Assembly (NCBI GenBank): GCA_903881665.1
Contig: CAIRUC010000001.1
Coordinates: 1-42,278, forward strand
Origin: an uncultured Bacteroidota bacterium
GTDB taxonomy: Bacteria; Bacteroidota; Bacteroidia; AKYH767-A; OLB10
Length of the DNA stretch: 42,278 nucleotides
Reading direction: 5' to 3'
The notes below the pieces were generated by a model that saw only the letters and a program-made list of their open reading frames with translations, searched no databases and was not told the DNA's origin. Positions 15,367 to 23,765 of this stretch are shown one piece after another. How positions within the stretch are numbered: position 1 is the first letter of the stretch; the number at the start of each line of letters is the position of its first letter. Both the position numbers and the translations under genes were made by a program.

Positions 15367-18300
15367 TTAGTTATTCGTAATAGTTACTTTTTGAGTTTCG
15401 GATGAATGATCTGAGACGAGTGTTACGAAATACATTCCGCTGCTTTGGTTAGAAAGGTCGATTTTGTAATCGGTATTAGGTGACAATGTTTGAGTTGTAA
15501 ATAGTTGTCCAATGCTATTGGTGATTTTTAGGGTGAACTTCTCTCCTACTTTACCAGCTTTCGAAATATTAAATATTCCATTCGTTGGATTCGGGTATAA
15601 GTTGAATGAGTTATTCGAATAATATGTTTGTACACCTACAGATGAGTTCGTGCAAATTTCGAGTCCCCAGCCGGTTACATCACCACCATCTTGGTTGGCT
15701 CCATCAGCAATAGTAAGTGTCCATATTCCATTTGCAGCAGTACCATTAAATACTGATAATGGAGTTTGAGGTTGGTAAGTTCCACCACCTATCGGAGGGC
15801 AAGGAAGTGCACCAGGAGTAGCTGCATCGTCGAAGCTACAATCATAATTATCTTCATTGAAGCATATGGATCCGAAAAGTGTAGACGTGGCACCTGTTGG
15901 ACCCGATAATGTAAATGTTAAATCGTTAATCCAACTGTGTGTTCCGATTAATCCGATAACATTTACATCGGTAACGGTAGCCGTAATCGGAATTGCTAAA
16001 GTTGAAGTAACAGTAGGTGATCCGTTAGGAGAAACAGTTATAGGAACATTCGTACTTGGCAATGATGAACAAGAATTAGTTGTAAACGACCATTCGTTAG
16101 AGGTCACATCAGCCGAACAACCATTCGATGCGGTAACTCTCCAAAAGAACGAAGAAGATACTGGTAAAGGTGTAGTTTGAAATGTAGGATTTATCAGTCC
16201 AGAGGCAATTGATACAATTGTTGTAAATGCAGCATCAGAAGCCACTTCGACCGTATAAGTTACTCCCGAAGAAGATGCAGGTGTCCACGATAATGTTGCA
16301 ATTGAATTAACTCCCGTTGCCGCATTTGCTGGCGAGATTAAAGCCGTTGAGGTTAGCGCGGGATCTAATATTGACAAGTTAACATCAGTAGATTTAGTAA
16401 CAGAAATTGCAGTTCCTGTAATCGTGATTGTATTATTGCCTACCATAACTGTAGTTAATCCCGAAATAGTTAAAGTAACCGGAGTACCATCGGAAGTAGC
16501 TGTATTAGGATTAAATGTTGCTGTAGCTCCTATGGGAATTCCAGAAGCTGAGAATGTAGTTGTTTCATTAAAAGCAAGGAAGGTATTGTATGTGAAATTG
16601 TACGTAACATCACCTGGAGGACAAACACCTTGCGAAGAATTAGTTAAGCTCATTACAAATTCGGAAGCTTGAATAGTAATTAATGAAGTATTCAACGCAT
16701 AGAATATATTTCCGGCACCACGCACCATTATACGTCCTTTAGTAGTAGTAATACCCACGGGCACGGTTACAGAAGCTGTACCATTGTTAGGCAAATTAGC
16801 AGCAATTATATAAGGGTATGTAAAGCCACTATCAACCGATAAATAGATATTTACATTAGCGCAATTTACATTACCCGTATTTGTTCCAGCTACATTCCAT
16901 GTTACATTTTCGGTTGATCCTGCATTCCATGTTACCGCTGTATTTTGAGACGTAACCACAAAAGGTCCAGCATTATCAACGGTAACAGTCATAAGATCGG
17001 AAGCAGTTTGGCCACCCGTTGCATCATTATCGCGAACAATAAATGAGAAATCCATTGTGCGAGGTACTGTTGGAGTTACCTCCCAAGTATTGGCTAGGCT
17101 ATTTGAAACTACTGTATTAAGATTAGGCAAATAACGATTAGGAGAAGTTTGAGGTGAAATGCAACGATACAATGGACCTACATTATAAGTTGACTGAGGA
17201 GCCGCATTACCTGGAGATTGTTCGGGATCATTTTCACTCCAATTATACGTTAGTGAAGCATTACCATCGGGATCGCTTCCAGAACCTTCTAGCACGAAAG
17301 CTGTTCCTTTTGGAATTGTAAAATCGGGACCAGCAGATGCTGTAGGAGGCAGATTCGTTAAAGGTGTTTGGAAAGCGCACGTACTATTTCCTGATTGAAC
17401 GTTAGCTGAAATATCACGCACGTTTACATAATTGAAATCATCATCGCTATGCGCTTGTACGTTGCTAGAGCAAATACCTGCGTAACCCATTATTGAGCTG
17501 CCTGAGGCAGGTTCTACTTCTGTGTTACCACTACCAGAACGGCTACAGGTATTCATGGTATGATATCCGCCATATTGGTGTCCCATTTCATGAGCTACAT
17601 AATCGATATCGAAAGCATCACCTGTAGGATTTGAACTTCCTGTATAGCCTCTACCCTTATGAGTATTTGATTGCGATGTAGAAGTACAAACGCATGAAAT
17701 ACAACCCGCATTACCTCCACCCGTAGTATTGAAATTGTGTCCGATATCGTAATTAGCAACGCCAATACGTGCATCAATAACCTGAGCGGTGGTCGTATTC
17801 CATTCATTCGACCATGGATCGCTACCTGTGTTACCATAGAAAATTAGTGTATCGTTATTTGCAACAAACTCCATAGTGATTGCCAAATCTCTTTCATAAA
17901 CACCATTTACACGGTTAATCGTGATGGTCATTTGAGCTTGAATATCGGCTAATTCAGTTCCAGGTGTAGTGGCGAAAATATTTCCATATTCAGCATTACA
18001 TGATTGCGCCAAACGATACGTTCGTAATATTTGATCATTCGTTTCAAAAATAGAATTTGAAATATCATTTCTTAAAGAAGGAAGATTAACATCTTCGCTT
18101 AACAAACACTCGAAATTCTGAGGTGTGCCGGCCAAAGAAGCCTTATCGTAAACCATATAATTAACGCGATCCACTGTAAAAGGATCGATATAGTTAGTAC
18201 TGTGTTTACCTGATAAAGTCATGGTATGTAATCCAAACTGGGTAATGCTAAAGCGCATTGTTGCAGTAGGATCGTCGATACCTTGAGCGGCATACGTTTT

Positions 18301-18636
18301 AATCATCGGATATTTAGCCGCCAACTCAGGATGCATAATGGGTGATTCCATAACAGCAAATTTCTCAAATGATCCATCCGCCATTGGGAATTGGATAGTG
18401 ACAGGTGATTTGCCGTTAAGATGTCCGCGAACCGGAGCATCCACTAAAACATTCTTCAATTTTTGAAGATCCAGTTGATAATAAAAGGCGCGATTCGGGG
18501 AAGAATTGCGGCGCACTTTTGCTGAGGTGTTCAATGCATCCTGCTTTACCGGATGCCATAATGTAGGAACATTCTGTGCGAAAGCAACGTTCATGATTAG
18601 GCAAAAGCAAAGAGCCAGTTTAGTAAATTGTTTCAT
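15367..18636 (-). CDS. Secreted reprolysin-like zinc metalloprotease with P domain and T9SS sorting tail
   Basis: The 1089-residue protein has a signal peptide (cleaved near AFAQ, residue 21), a propeptide-like region (about 25-200), and a metzincin peptidase domain with zinc motif HEMGHQYGGYH (349-359). A PKD-like segment follows (GPDFTIPKG..., about 435-530), then Ig-like and fibronectin-like stretches (SPANAATGVNS... region, near 760-850), a P-domain-like jelly roll (about 880-1000), and a C-terminal type A sorting domain that starts NLYPNPTNGIFNIS. Such tails direct export by the type IX system and cleavage or anchoring at the surface. It is probably a surface or secreted protease for polymeric protein. 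It stands alone, with a terminator downstream. Confidence 0.9.
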   Translation of the reverse strand: MKQFTKLALCFCLIMNVAFAQNVPTLWHPVKQDALNTSAKVRRNSSPNRAFYYQLDLQKLKNVLVDAPVRGHLNGKSPVTIQFPMADGSFEKFAVMESPIMHPELAAKYPMIKTYAAQGIDDPTATMRFSITQFGLHTMTLSGKHSTNYIDPFTVDRVNYMVYDKASLAGTPQNFECLLSEDVNLPSLRNDISNSIFETNDQILRTYRLAQSCNAEYGNIFATTPGTELADIQAQMTITINRVNGVYERDLAITMEFVANNDTLIFYGNTGSDPWSNEWNTTTAQVIDARIGVANYDIGHNFNTTGGGNAGCISCVCTSTSQSNTHKGRGYTGSSNPTGDAFDIDYVAHEMGHQYGGYHTMNTCSRSGSGNTEVEPASGSSIMGYAGICSSNVQAHSDDDFNYVNVRDISANVQSGNSTCAFQTPLTNLPPTASAGPDFTIPKGTAFVLEGSGSDPDGNASLTYNWSENDPEQSPGNAAPQSTYNVGPLYRCISPQTSPNRYLPNLNTVVSNSLANTWEVTPTVPRTMDFSFIVRDNDATGGQTASDLMTVTVDNAGPFVVTSQNTAVTWNAGSTENVTWNVAGTNTGNVNCANVNIYLSVDSGFTYPYIIAANLPNNGTASVTVPVGITTTKGRIMVRGAGNIFYALNTSLITIQASEFVMSLTNSSQGVCPPGDVTYNFTYNTFLAFNETTTFSASGIPIGATATFNPNTATSDGTPVTLTISGLTTVMVGNNTITITGTAISVTKSTDVNLSILDPALTSTALISPANAATGVNSIATLSWTPASSSGVTYTVEVASDAAFTTIVSIASGLINPTFQTTPLPVSSSFFWRVTASNGCSADVTSNEWSFTTNSCSSLPSTNVPITVSPNGSPTVTSTLAIPITATVTDVNVIGLIGTHSWINDLTFTLSGPTGATSTLFGSICFNEDNYDCSFDDAATPGALPCPPIGGGTYQPQTPLSVFNGTAANGIWTLTIADGANQDGGDVTGWGLEICTNSSVGVQTYYSNNSFNLYPNPTNGIFNISKAGKVGEKFTLKITNSIGQLFTTQTLSPNTDYKIDLSNQSSGMYFVTLVSDHSSETQKVTITNN

Positions 18637-18765
18637 GGTGTGTTTGATTTAATAGGCAATAGTACCTAAAAGTGAATGATCAATCAAGGCCATCTATTGA
18701 AATTTCAAAGAAAAAGTAAAGGAAACAATATATTAATGAAATTCTACGAACAGTAATTGATATAA

Positions 18766-19593
18766 TTATTTCTTAAATCCCTTTTCAACTTGTGAGGCCA
18801 CTATTGCATTAAACCAAGAAATGGGTAGTAATCTACGTAAAACCAATAACACTGGAGCTACTCCTCCTACAGGATAGCGAAGTTTGTTTGAGTGATCGGT
18901 TGCTGCTTTATAAACGGTACGCGCCACCACTTCTGGTCCTGGAGCATCTTTGCCTACCTGTTGTGTATTTTTAAAAACTACTGCTTCGTAGCGGTCGTAA
19001 TCGGTGATTGTATGATTTTTAAATAAATCCATCGAGCGATTATAGAAATCGGTTTTAATAGCGCCAGGCTCGACGCATTTCACACGAATATTTAAATGGC
19101 GCAATTCGAAAGATAATGACTCGGAGAAGCCTTCAATAGCCCATTTTGTACCATGGTAAACCGAATAGAATGGAAATGCAACGATTCCGGCCATAGAACT
19201 TATGTTGATAAATGTTCCGTTTTTCGCATTACGGAAATAAGGTAATGCTGTTCTAGTGACATTCATAAGGCCAAAAACGTTCGTGTCGAATTGACGACGA
19301 ATTTGTTCGGAAGTAGCTTTTTCGAAAATTCCTGTAGCTCCGTAGCCTGCATTATTCACTACCACATCAATTGTAGAAAAATCAATAATGATTTCATTGA
19401 AAGCTGTTTTAATTGATTGCTCTGAAGTTACGTCGAGTGCATACTTTTTTATCGACGGAACTTTAGCAAAATCATTATTTTCAGAAGGATTTCTCATAGT
19501 TGCAGCTACATTCCATCCTTTAGCTGCAAATAGCAACGCAATCGATTTTCCGATTCCAGAAGATGCACCAGTAATAACAACCGTCTTTTTCAT
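18766..19593 (-). CDS. Short-chain dehydrogenase/reductase
   Basis: This is a classical SDR with NAD(P)-binding TGASSGIG (8-15 from the ATG at 19593), NNAGYG, the catalytic serine in NISSMAG and YHGTK with the Y-x3-K pair. The C-terminal extension (about 240-275) is hydrophobic and basic (VLLVLRRLLPISWFN), as in SDRs that act near membranes. An ATG at 19611 would add six residues; I prefer 19593 because the domain starts at MKKTVVITG. The substrate is unknown. It lies 34 nt behind a TetR gene in the same direction, so it is probably that regulator's target. Confidence 0.9.
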   Translation of the reverse strand: MKKTVVITGASSGIGKSIALLFAAKGWNVAATMRNPSENNDFAKVPSIKKYALDVTSEQSIKTAFNEIIIDFSTIDVVVNNAGYGATGIFEKATSEQIRRQFDTNVFGLMNVTRTALPYFRNAKNGTFINISSMAGIVAFPFYSVYHGTKWAIEGFSESLSFELRHLNIRVKCVEPGAIKTDFYNRSMDLFKNHTITDYDRYEAVVFKNTQQVGKDAPGPEVVARTVYKAATDHSNKLRYPVGGVAPVLLVLRRLLPISWFNAIVASQVEKGFKK

Positions 19594-19627
19594 TATTGAA
19601 TTTTCATTCATTAATACATTTGAAAAA

Positions 19628-20203
19628 CTATAGTTTAATTCCCTTCATCACTAAAAGGTATAATTGGTTCATTGTTTCTGCATTAATTTCAATAGCACCA
19701 TCGTGATAAGCACGGATTATTTCATGAATGGGACCTACCATTTGTGAAAGCAAAATTTCGACATTTACTGTCTGTAATTTGCCTTCTACGACACCCCTTC
19801 CTAATAAATCGTAAATCGGTTTTAAGATTTGTTTACTCTCTTCTTTTACATTTGATTTTAGGAAGGGAGAACGGTAATATTGTTCTAGGAAAGCAGATTC
19901 ATTTACATGCTGCATGGTTACTTCAAAGTATGCAAACCAAATTTTCTTTAGCACTAAATCAAACTCTTCTTTTTGGTCGATGCCCTGTAAAAAAAGAATG
20001 GTTTTACGTCGTTTTAAAAACAAATAAAGCTGATTAATTAAATCGTCTTTATCTTTAAAATAAATATAAACGGTACCTGTAGCTAAGTTAGATTCTTTTG
20101 CTACTTCAGCCATTTTTAATCCAGCGAAGCCTTTTTCGAGGACTAACTTAAGTGTAGATTCGAATATTTGTTCAATTTTTGAGTAATCGCGGTGACGTGC
20201 CAT
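19628..20203 (-). CDS. TetR-family transcriptional regulator
   Basis: The 191-residue protein (start at 20203, MARHRDYSK) has the TetR N-terminal helix-turn-helix: ILE.TLKLVLEKGF-like start, then MAEVAKESNLATGTVYIYFKDKDDL (about 32-56). The remainder is an all-helical ligand-binding domain whose ligand I cannot infer. The frame extends to 20236 but the extra 11 residues lack family resemblance. The SDR gene follows, and the pair probably forms an autoregulated operon. No clear operator palindrome is visible in the 103-nt gap to the divergent Smr gene. Confidence 0.9.
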   Translation of the reverse strand: MARHRDYSKIEQIFESTLKLVLEKGFAGLKMAEVAKESNLATGTVYIYFKDKDDLINQLYLFLKRRKTILFLQGIDQKEEFDLVLKKIWFAYFEVTMQHVNESAFLEQYYRSPFLKSNVKEESKQILKPIYDLLGRGVVEGKLQTVNVEILLSQMVGPIHEIIRAYHDGAIEINAETMNQLYLLVMKGIKL

Positions 20204-20306
20204 AGGTGGGCATAAAATTAATGAACAATTATTCAATCATCCAAATTTTTATACTAATGATGAAATGCAAGTCTATAACATTAACTTTGTAAAAAATCGA
20301 ATATTT

Positions 20307-21356
20307 ATGTTTCAGCCAGGTGATAAAGTTAGTTTTGTGAATGAAAAGCAAGAAGGAATTATAGTAACAGTTAAACCTAACGGAATGATTGTGGTTGAAA
20401 TTGAAGATGGTTTTCCAATAGAAGTAACTGCGCGTGAATTGGTAATAAAGCATACTGTTTTAGTTTCACCCAAAGAGCAGCAATCGAAAAACGAATCGAT
20501 TAATAAATCTGCCGATAAGCCTATTATTGCCGATTATGTATCGGCTTTTCAGCTGAAGAATAAAATTGCTATAGCTATTATCGCCGATTCGGGGCAAGTG
20601 CTTTCAGGAAATATTACTTTACGGCTCGTGAATGGCAGCAATGACGATTTATTGGCTGCGGTATATACAAGTAAAGGAAACAAGCGCAGCGGACTAGCGG
20701 CACTTCGTTTAGATGCGGGCTGTTCGGCTGAACTTACAACTATTAAACGCGAAAGAATAATAGACTTCGACGGAATAATTTTAGATGGATTATTATATCA
20801 AACTGGAGAATCGATTGCACGACCACGATTACTTAAAACATTTCCCTTTGAGTTACCAACTCTATTTCAGCATTTTCCAAAACTACCTTCTCCTTTTTGT
20901 TTCACGGTATTAAAGGAAGTTCACGACGGAGAACCCCTTATTGAGTCGGAAGATGAATTAAGTGGATTGATGGAGAAATTCAAGTTAGATAGTTCTAAAA
21001 TTGGAACGTTTAAAAAGCCGAATTTTGAGTCGCCCAAAAAATCGCACGACAATACCTTACAACGTTTTGGATTATCACCAGTGAATCATGAAATCGATTT
21101 ACACATTGAAGAATTACTTAGTGAAATAGCAGGTCTGTCGAATGGAGAGATTATGCAAATTCAGCTTAATCATTTTCATAAAACACTCGATAAAGCGATG
21201 CTCTCAAAAGCAAATACCATTGTGTTTATTCATGGTATAGGAAATGGTAAATTGAAAGCAGCAATAACTGAAGAATTACGCAATTTGCACTTTAAATTTA
21301 GAGAAGCCGATTTTAGCAGATATGGAGCTGGTGCAACAGAAGTGGTACTTCGTTAA
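20307..21356 (+). CDS. DUF2027 / Smr-domain protein
   Basis: The 349-residue protein starts at the ATG at 20307 (MFQPGDKVSF). The N-terminal part (1-60) is an SH3-like fold with PGDKVSFVNEKQEGIIV; the middle (about 75-180) matches the DUF2027 region with a beta-rich NGSNDDLLA segment. The C-terminal Smr domain carries the nucleic-acid-binding and cleavage motifs DLHIEEL (about 268) and FIHGIGNGKL (about 310). Smr domains nick or cut DNA/RNA and occur in MutS2 and ribosome-rescue nucleases. The role of the Bacteroidota DUF2027-Smr family is not known to me. A -7 box TAACTTTG (20282-20289) lies 18 nt upstream without a good TTG. Confidence 0.88.
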   Translation: MFQPGDKVSFVNEKQEGIIVTVKPNGMIVVEIEDGFPIEVTARELVIKHTVLVSPKEQQSKNESINKSADKPIIADYVSAFQLKNKIAIAIIADSGQVLSGNITLRLVNGSNDDLLAAVYTSKGNKRSGLAALRLDAGCSAELTTIKRERIIDFDGIILDGLLYQTGESIARPRLLKTFPFELPTLFQHFPKLPSPFCFTVLKEVHDGEPLIESEDELSGLMEKFKLDSSKIGTFKKPNFESPKKSHDNTLQRFGLSPVNHEIDLHIEELLSEIAGLSNGEIMQIQLNHFHKTLDKAMLSKANTIVFIHGIGNGKLKAAITEELRNLHFKFREADFSRYGAGATEVVLR

Positions 21357-21392
21357 ATCAATCGACGATTACTTTTGGTGCAGAAACCTCAC

Positions 21393-21918
21393 TTAATTCG
21401 GATAAAGTTTATTGATTTTTTCGATCCAATAGCTACTTACACCCGACTCATACTTATTATAGGCATCGAATTGTTTTTGCATCATTAATAATTCATTGAA
21501 TAAATAGCGATATTATTTTTTGCTTTTGCGGATTATTAATTTGCGACAATGCTTTACGAATTTTTCGTGCATATAACTCTGTAAAATTGAAGTGGCCTTG
21601 CTCGTGCAACAAAGTTTGCAAATCACTCTTGTACTTCAGCCAAGATTCATCGGGGTTCATATAAGCTTGCACAGTATATTCAATATGGTTTCCGGTTTGT
21701 TCGAATTGAAATCGAATACCAGTAAAAATGAATCCTTGTAAAACATGATTGCGATTTGCTCCTAGTTTTCTTTCTTCCCTAATGGAAACCTCCGCTTTTT
21801 TGAAATCGACTAAGAGTAACGGAGCAGAATTTTTCCAGTAAATATCGGAAGCATTTTGAGCCAATAAAATGTTAAGGAAAGTGCATAATAGTATACACAG
21901 CGATAATCCGAACTTTAT
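21393..21918 (-). pseudogene. DUF922-like secreted protein, frameshifted and with an ATA at the expected start
   Basis: The open part (21493-21864, 123 residues from a TTG) carries the HEQGHFNFTELYARKI segment typical of DUF922, a small zinc-protease-like family. Two defects are visible. In frame upstream, codons 21918-21865 encode a good signal peptide (KFGLSLCILLCTFLNILLAQ), but the codon where an ATG is expected is ATA. Near the C-terminus the frame ends early (KIISLFIQ, stop at 21493), while another frame continues at once with RYLFNELLMMQKQFDAYNKY and WIEKINKLYPN to a stop at 21393. This is the usual family tail (QxxYDxE...W...I). One frameshift near the A6 run at 21514-21522 would restore it. 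A true pseudogene or a sequencing error are both possible. Confidence 0.7.
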
Positions 21919-21979
21919 AGTGCAATAATAATGAAATGATTTTTCACGAAATAATAAGAGAATAAATTACCTTCGTTGC

Positions 21980-23380
21980 ATGAAGATTACATTTTACGGA
22001 GCGGCAAAGACTGTTACGGGTAGTAAGCATTTAATAACAACTGAAAAGCAAAAGAATATATTGCTTGATTGCGGTTTGTTTCAGAGTAAAGGGTCGGAAA
22101 CCGAATACCTCAACAGGCACTTTGGATTTGAGCCATCCATTGTAGATTACATGATATTATCACATGCACATACTGATCATGCAGGGAATATTCCTAATTT
22201 AGTAAAAGAAGGATTTACCGGTCCTATTTACGCGACTCCCGCCACGATTGATTTATGCAAAATAATGTTAATGGACAGTGCGCATATTCAGGAAAGTGAT
22301 ATTGCATACCTCAACAAAAAAAGAATAAAAAAAGGAGAAGCTCCCTTAACCCCTATTTATACAGAAGCCGATGTTACTATTGCTATTCAGCAGTTTGTTC
22401 CCGTAAAATACAATGAAGGAATATCTATCGATGATCATATTCGCTTTCATTTTACCGATGCAGGTCATATCTTAGGAAGTGCAGCTGTAAACCTCGAAAT
22501 TGATGAAAATGGAACTACAAAAAAAATATTTTTTTCAGGAGATGTAGGACGGTATAATGACATCATTTTAAGAGCACCTCAAGAGTTTCCTCAAGCCGAC
22601 ATTATACTATGTGAATCGACCTATGGAAATAGGCTTCATGAACATACAGAAGATGCTGAAGCAAGACTTATAAAGATTGTGCAGGAAACATGTGTTGAGC
22701 GGAAAGGAAAATTAATTATTCCAGCATTCAGTTTAGGAAGGACGCAAGAAGTGGTTTATGCTTTAGACAGAGCGCATACTGCAGGAAAGATGCCCCATAT
22801 TCCGGTATATATTGATTCACCTTTAGCCATAAGTGCTACGGAAATTATGCGAAAGCATACAGAATCCTTCAATCCAGAAATTCTGGAATATATGCAACAG
22901 GATACAGATCCATTTGGGTATGATGAAGTGTTTTACATTCGAGATGTAGCAGATTCCAAGTCGCTGAATGATTTTCCTGAGCCATGTATAATTATCTCAG
23001 CATCGGGAATGATGGAAGCAGGTAGAATAAAACATCATATCAAAAACAATATCGAAGACACTAATAACACCATTTTAATTGTGGGGTATGTAACACCTCA
23101 TAGTTTAGGCGGAAAATTGAAAGACGGTTCAACCGAAGTGAGGATATTTGGTGAGCTATATACTGTAAAAGCGAAAATTGAAATCATAGACTCGTACTCG
23201 GCGCATGCAGATTACGAAGAGCTTTTACGTTATTTATTATGTCAAGATCCCAAATTGGTGAGTAAATTATTTTTGGTGCATGGTGAAGATGATGCGCTTT
23301 TTGAATTTCGTAATAAATTGACGGATGTAGGATTTGGCCATATATTTATACCGGATCTAGGTGAAACCTATGAAATTTAA
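21980..23380 (+). CDS. Beta-CASP metallo-beta-lactamase-fold RNA exonuclease/endonuclease-like protein
   Basis: The 466-residue protein has the zinc motif HAHTDHAG (62-69), further metal ligands in DAGHILGSA and FSGDVGR, the beta-CASP insert and the late motifs IIISASGMMEAGR and SYSAHADYEELL, and a C-terminal RMMBL region with LVHGEDDAL. This layout is that of CPSF-73/YSH1-like RNases of bacteria, which probably process or degrade RNA. The residues for hydrolysis look intact. It is divergent from the DUF922-like pseudogene. The first of the FNR-like palindromes (23382) begins directly after the stop codon and belongs to the next gene. Confidence 0.92.
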   Translation: MKITFYGAAKTVTGSKHLITTEKQKNILLDCGLFQSKGSETEYLNRHFGFEPSIVDYMILSHAHTDHAGNIPNLVKEGFTGPIYATPATIDLCKIMLMDSAHIQESDIAYLNKKRIKKGEAPLTPIYTEADVTIAIQQFVPVKYNEGISIDDHIRFHFTDAGHILGSAAVNLEIDENGTTKKIFFSGDVGRYNDIILRAPQEFPQADIILCESTYGNRLHEHTEDAEARLIKIVQETCVERKGKLIIPAFSLGRTQEVVYALDRAHTAGKMPHIPVYIDSPLAISATEIMRKHTESFNPEILEYMQQDTDPFGYDEVFYIRDVADSKSLNDFPEPCIIISASGMMEAGRIKHHIKNNIEDTNNTILIVGYVTPHSLGGKLKDGSTEVRIFGELYTVKAKIEIIDSYSAHADYEELLRYLLCQDPKLVSKLFLVHGEDDALFEFRNKLTDVGFGHIFIPDLGETYEI

Positions 23381-23381
23381 C

Positions 23382-23393
23382 TGATAAATATCA
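23382..23393 (+). promoter_or_regulatory. FNR-like palindrome, distal site of the DUF2892 promoter
   Basis: TGAT-AAAT-ATCA, an exact inverted repeat with a 4-nt spacer. Its centre (23387.5) lies 23 nt upstream of the next palindrome. Confidence 0.55.
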
Positions 23394-23401
23394 TAAATTA
23401 G

Positions 23402-23419
23402 AACTGATAAAGATCAGTT
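23402..23419 (+). promoter_or_regulatory. FNR-like palindrome, proximal site of the DUF2892 promoter, with -7 box
   Basis: AACTGAT-AAAG-ATCAGTT is a perfect 7-bp inverted repeat around 4 nt. Its centre (23410.5) lies 58.5 nt upstream of the last base of a -7 box TAATTTTG (23462-23469), and the expected -33 TTG is absent (TTA). The same geometry recurs before the ATPase gene, ccoS and the TSUP operon. The predicted start is about 23474, 15 nt before the ATG. Confidence 0.65.
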
Positions 23420-23488
23420 AGCTTGCTGATAGATGTTTTTAAGGTGATGAAATACTCAAGGTAATTTTGACAATTCAAAACCAGCAAA

Positions 23489-23680
23489 ATGAAATCAAAT
23501 CTTAGTATTCATGATCGTGCTATACGCTTTGTATCAGGCGTAATAATAGCTGGATTATTTATTTATCAAAATTCGGCGTTAGCGGCCTTAGGATTGATTC
23601 CGTTTGTTACAGGAGCTGTAGGTATTTGCCCATTATATGCTCTTATAGGAATCAGTACATTAAAGAACGACAATGCGTGA
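23489..23680 (+). CDS. DUF2892 small membrane protein
   Basis: The 63-residue protein has an amphipathic start (MKSNLSIHDRAIRFVSG) and two hydrophobic spans (VIIAGLFIYQ and LGLIPFVTGAVGICPLYALIG) with the G-x-C-P-L-Y-x-L-x-G signature of DUF2892. This family is found as a free small protein or fused to rhodanese domains (YgaP) and is thought to act in the inner membrane; its function is not settled. Two FNR-like palindromes precede it, suggesting induction at low oxygen. The kinase gene follows 85 nt downstream and may share its transcript. Confidence 0.88.
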   Translation: MKSNLSIHDRAIRFVSGVIIAGLFIYQNSALAALGLIPFVTGAVGICPLYALIGISTLKNDNA

Positions 23681-23765
23681 AAGTCTTTCGATTTTTCCAA
23701 ATTTGGTAATTATTAATAATAATCCGTTATTTTTACTGCGGGTTCCCGACAGGAAACATTGATTT

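Noticed and set aside
18678..18692. TGATCAATCA as a further FNR-like site upstream of the metalloprotease
   Set aside because: The half-sites are 2 nt apart, not 4, and no -7 box lies at the distances seen elsewhere.
20229..20453. 74-codon leftward frame before the TetR gene
   Set aside because: It overlaps the start of the DUF2027/Smr gene on the other strand and has biased composition (H, F, Y, N) typical of AT-rich noise.
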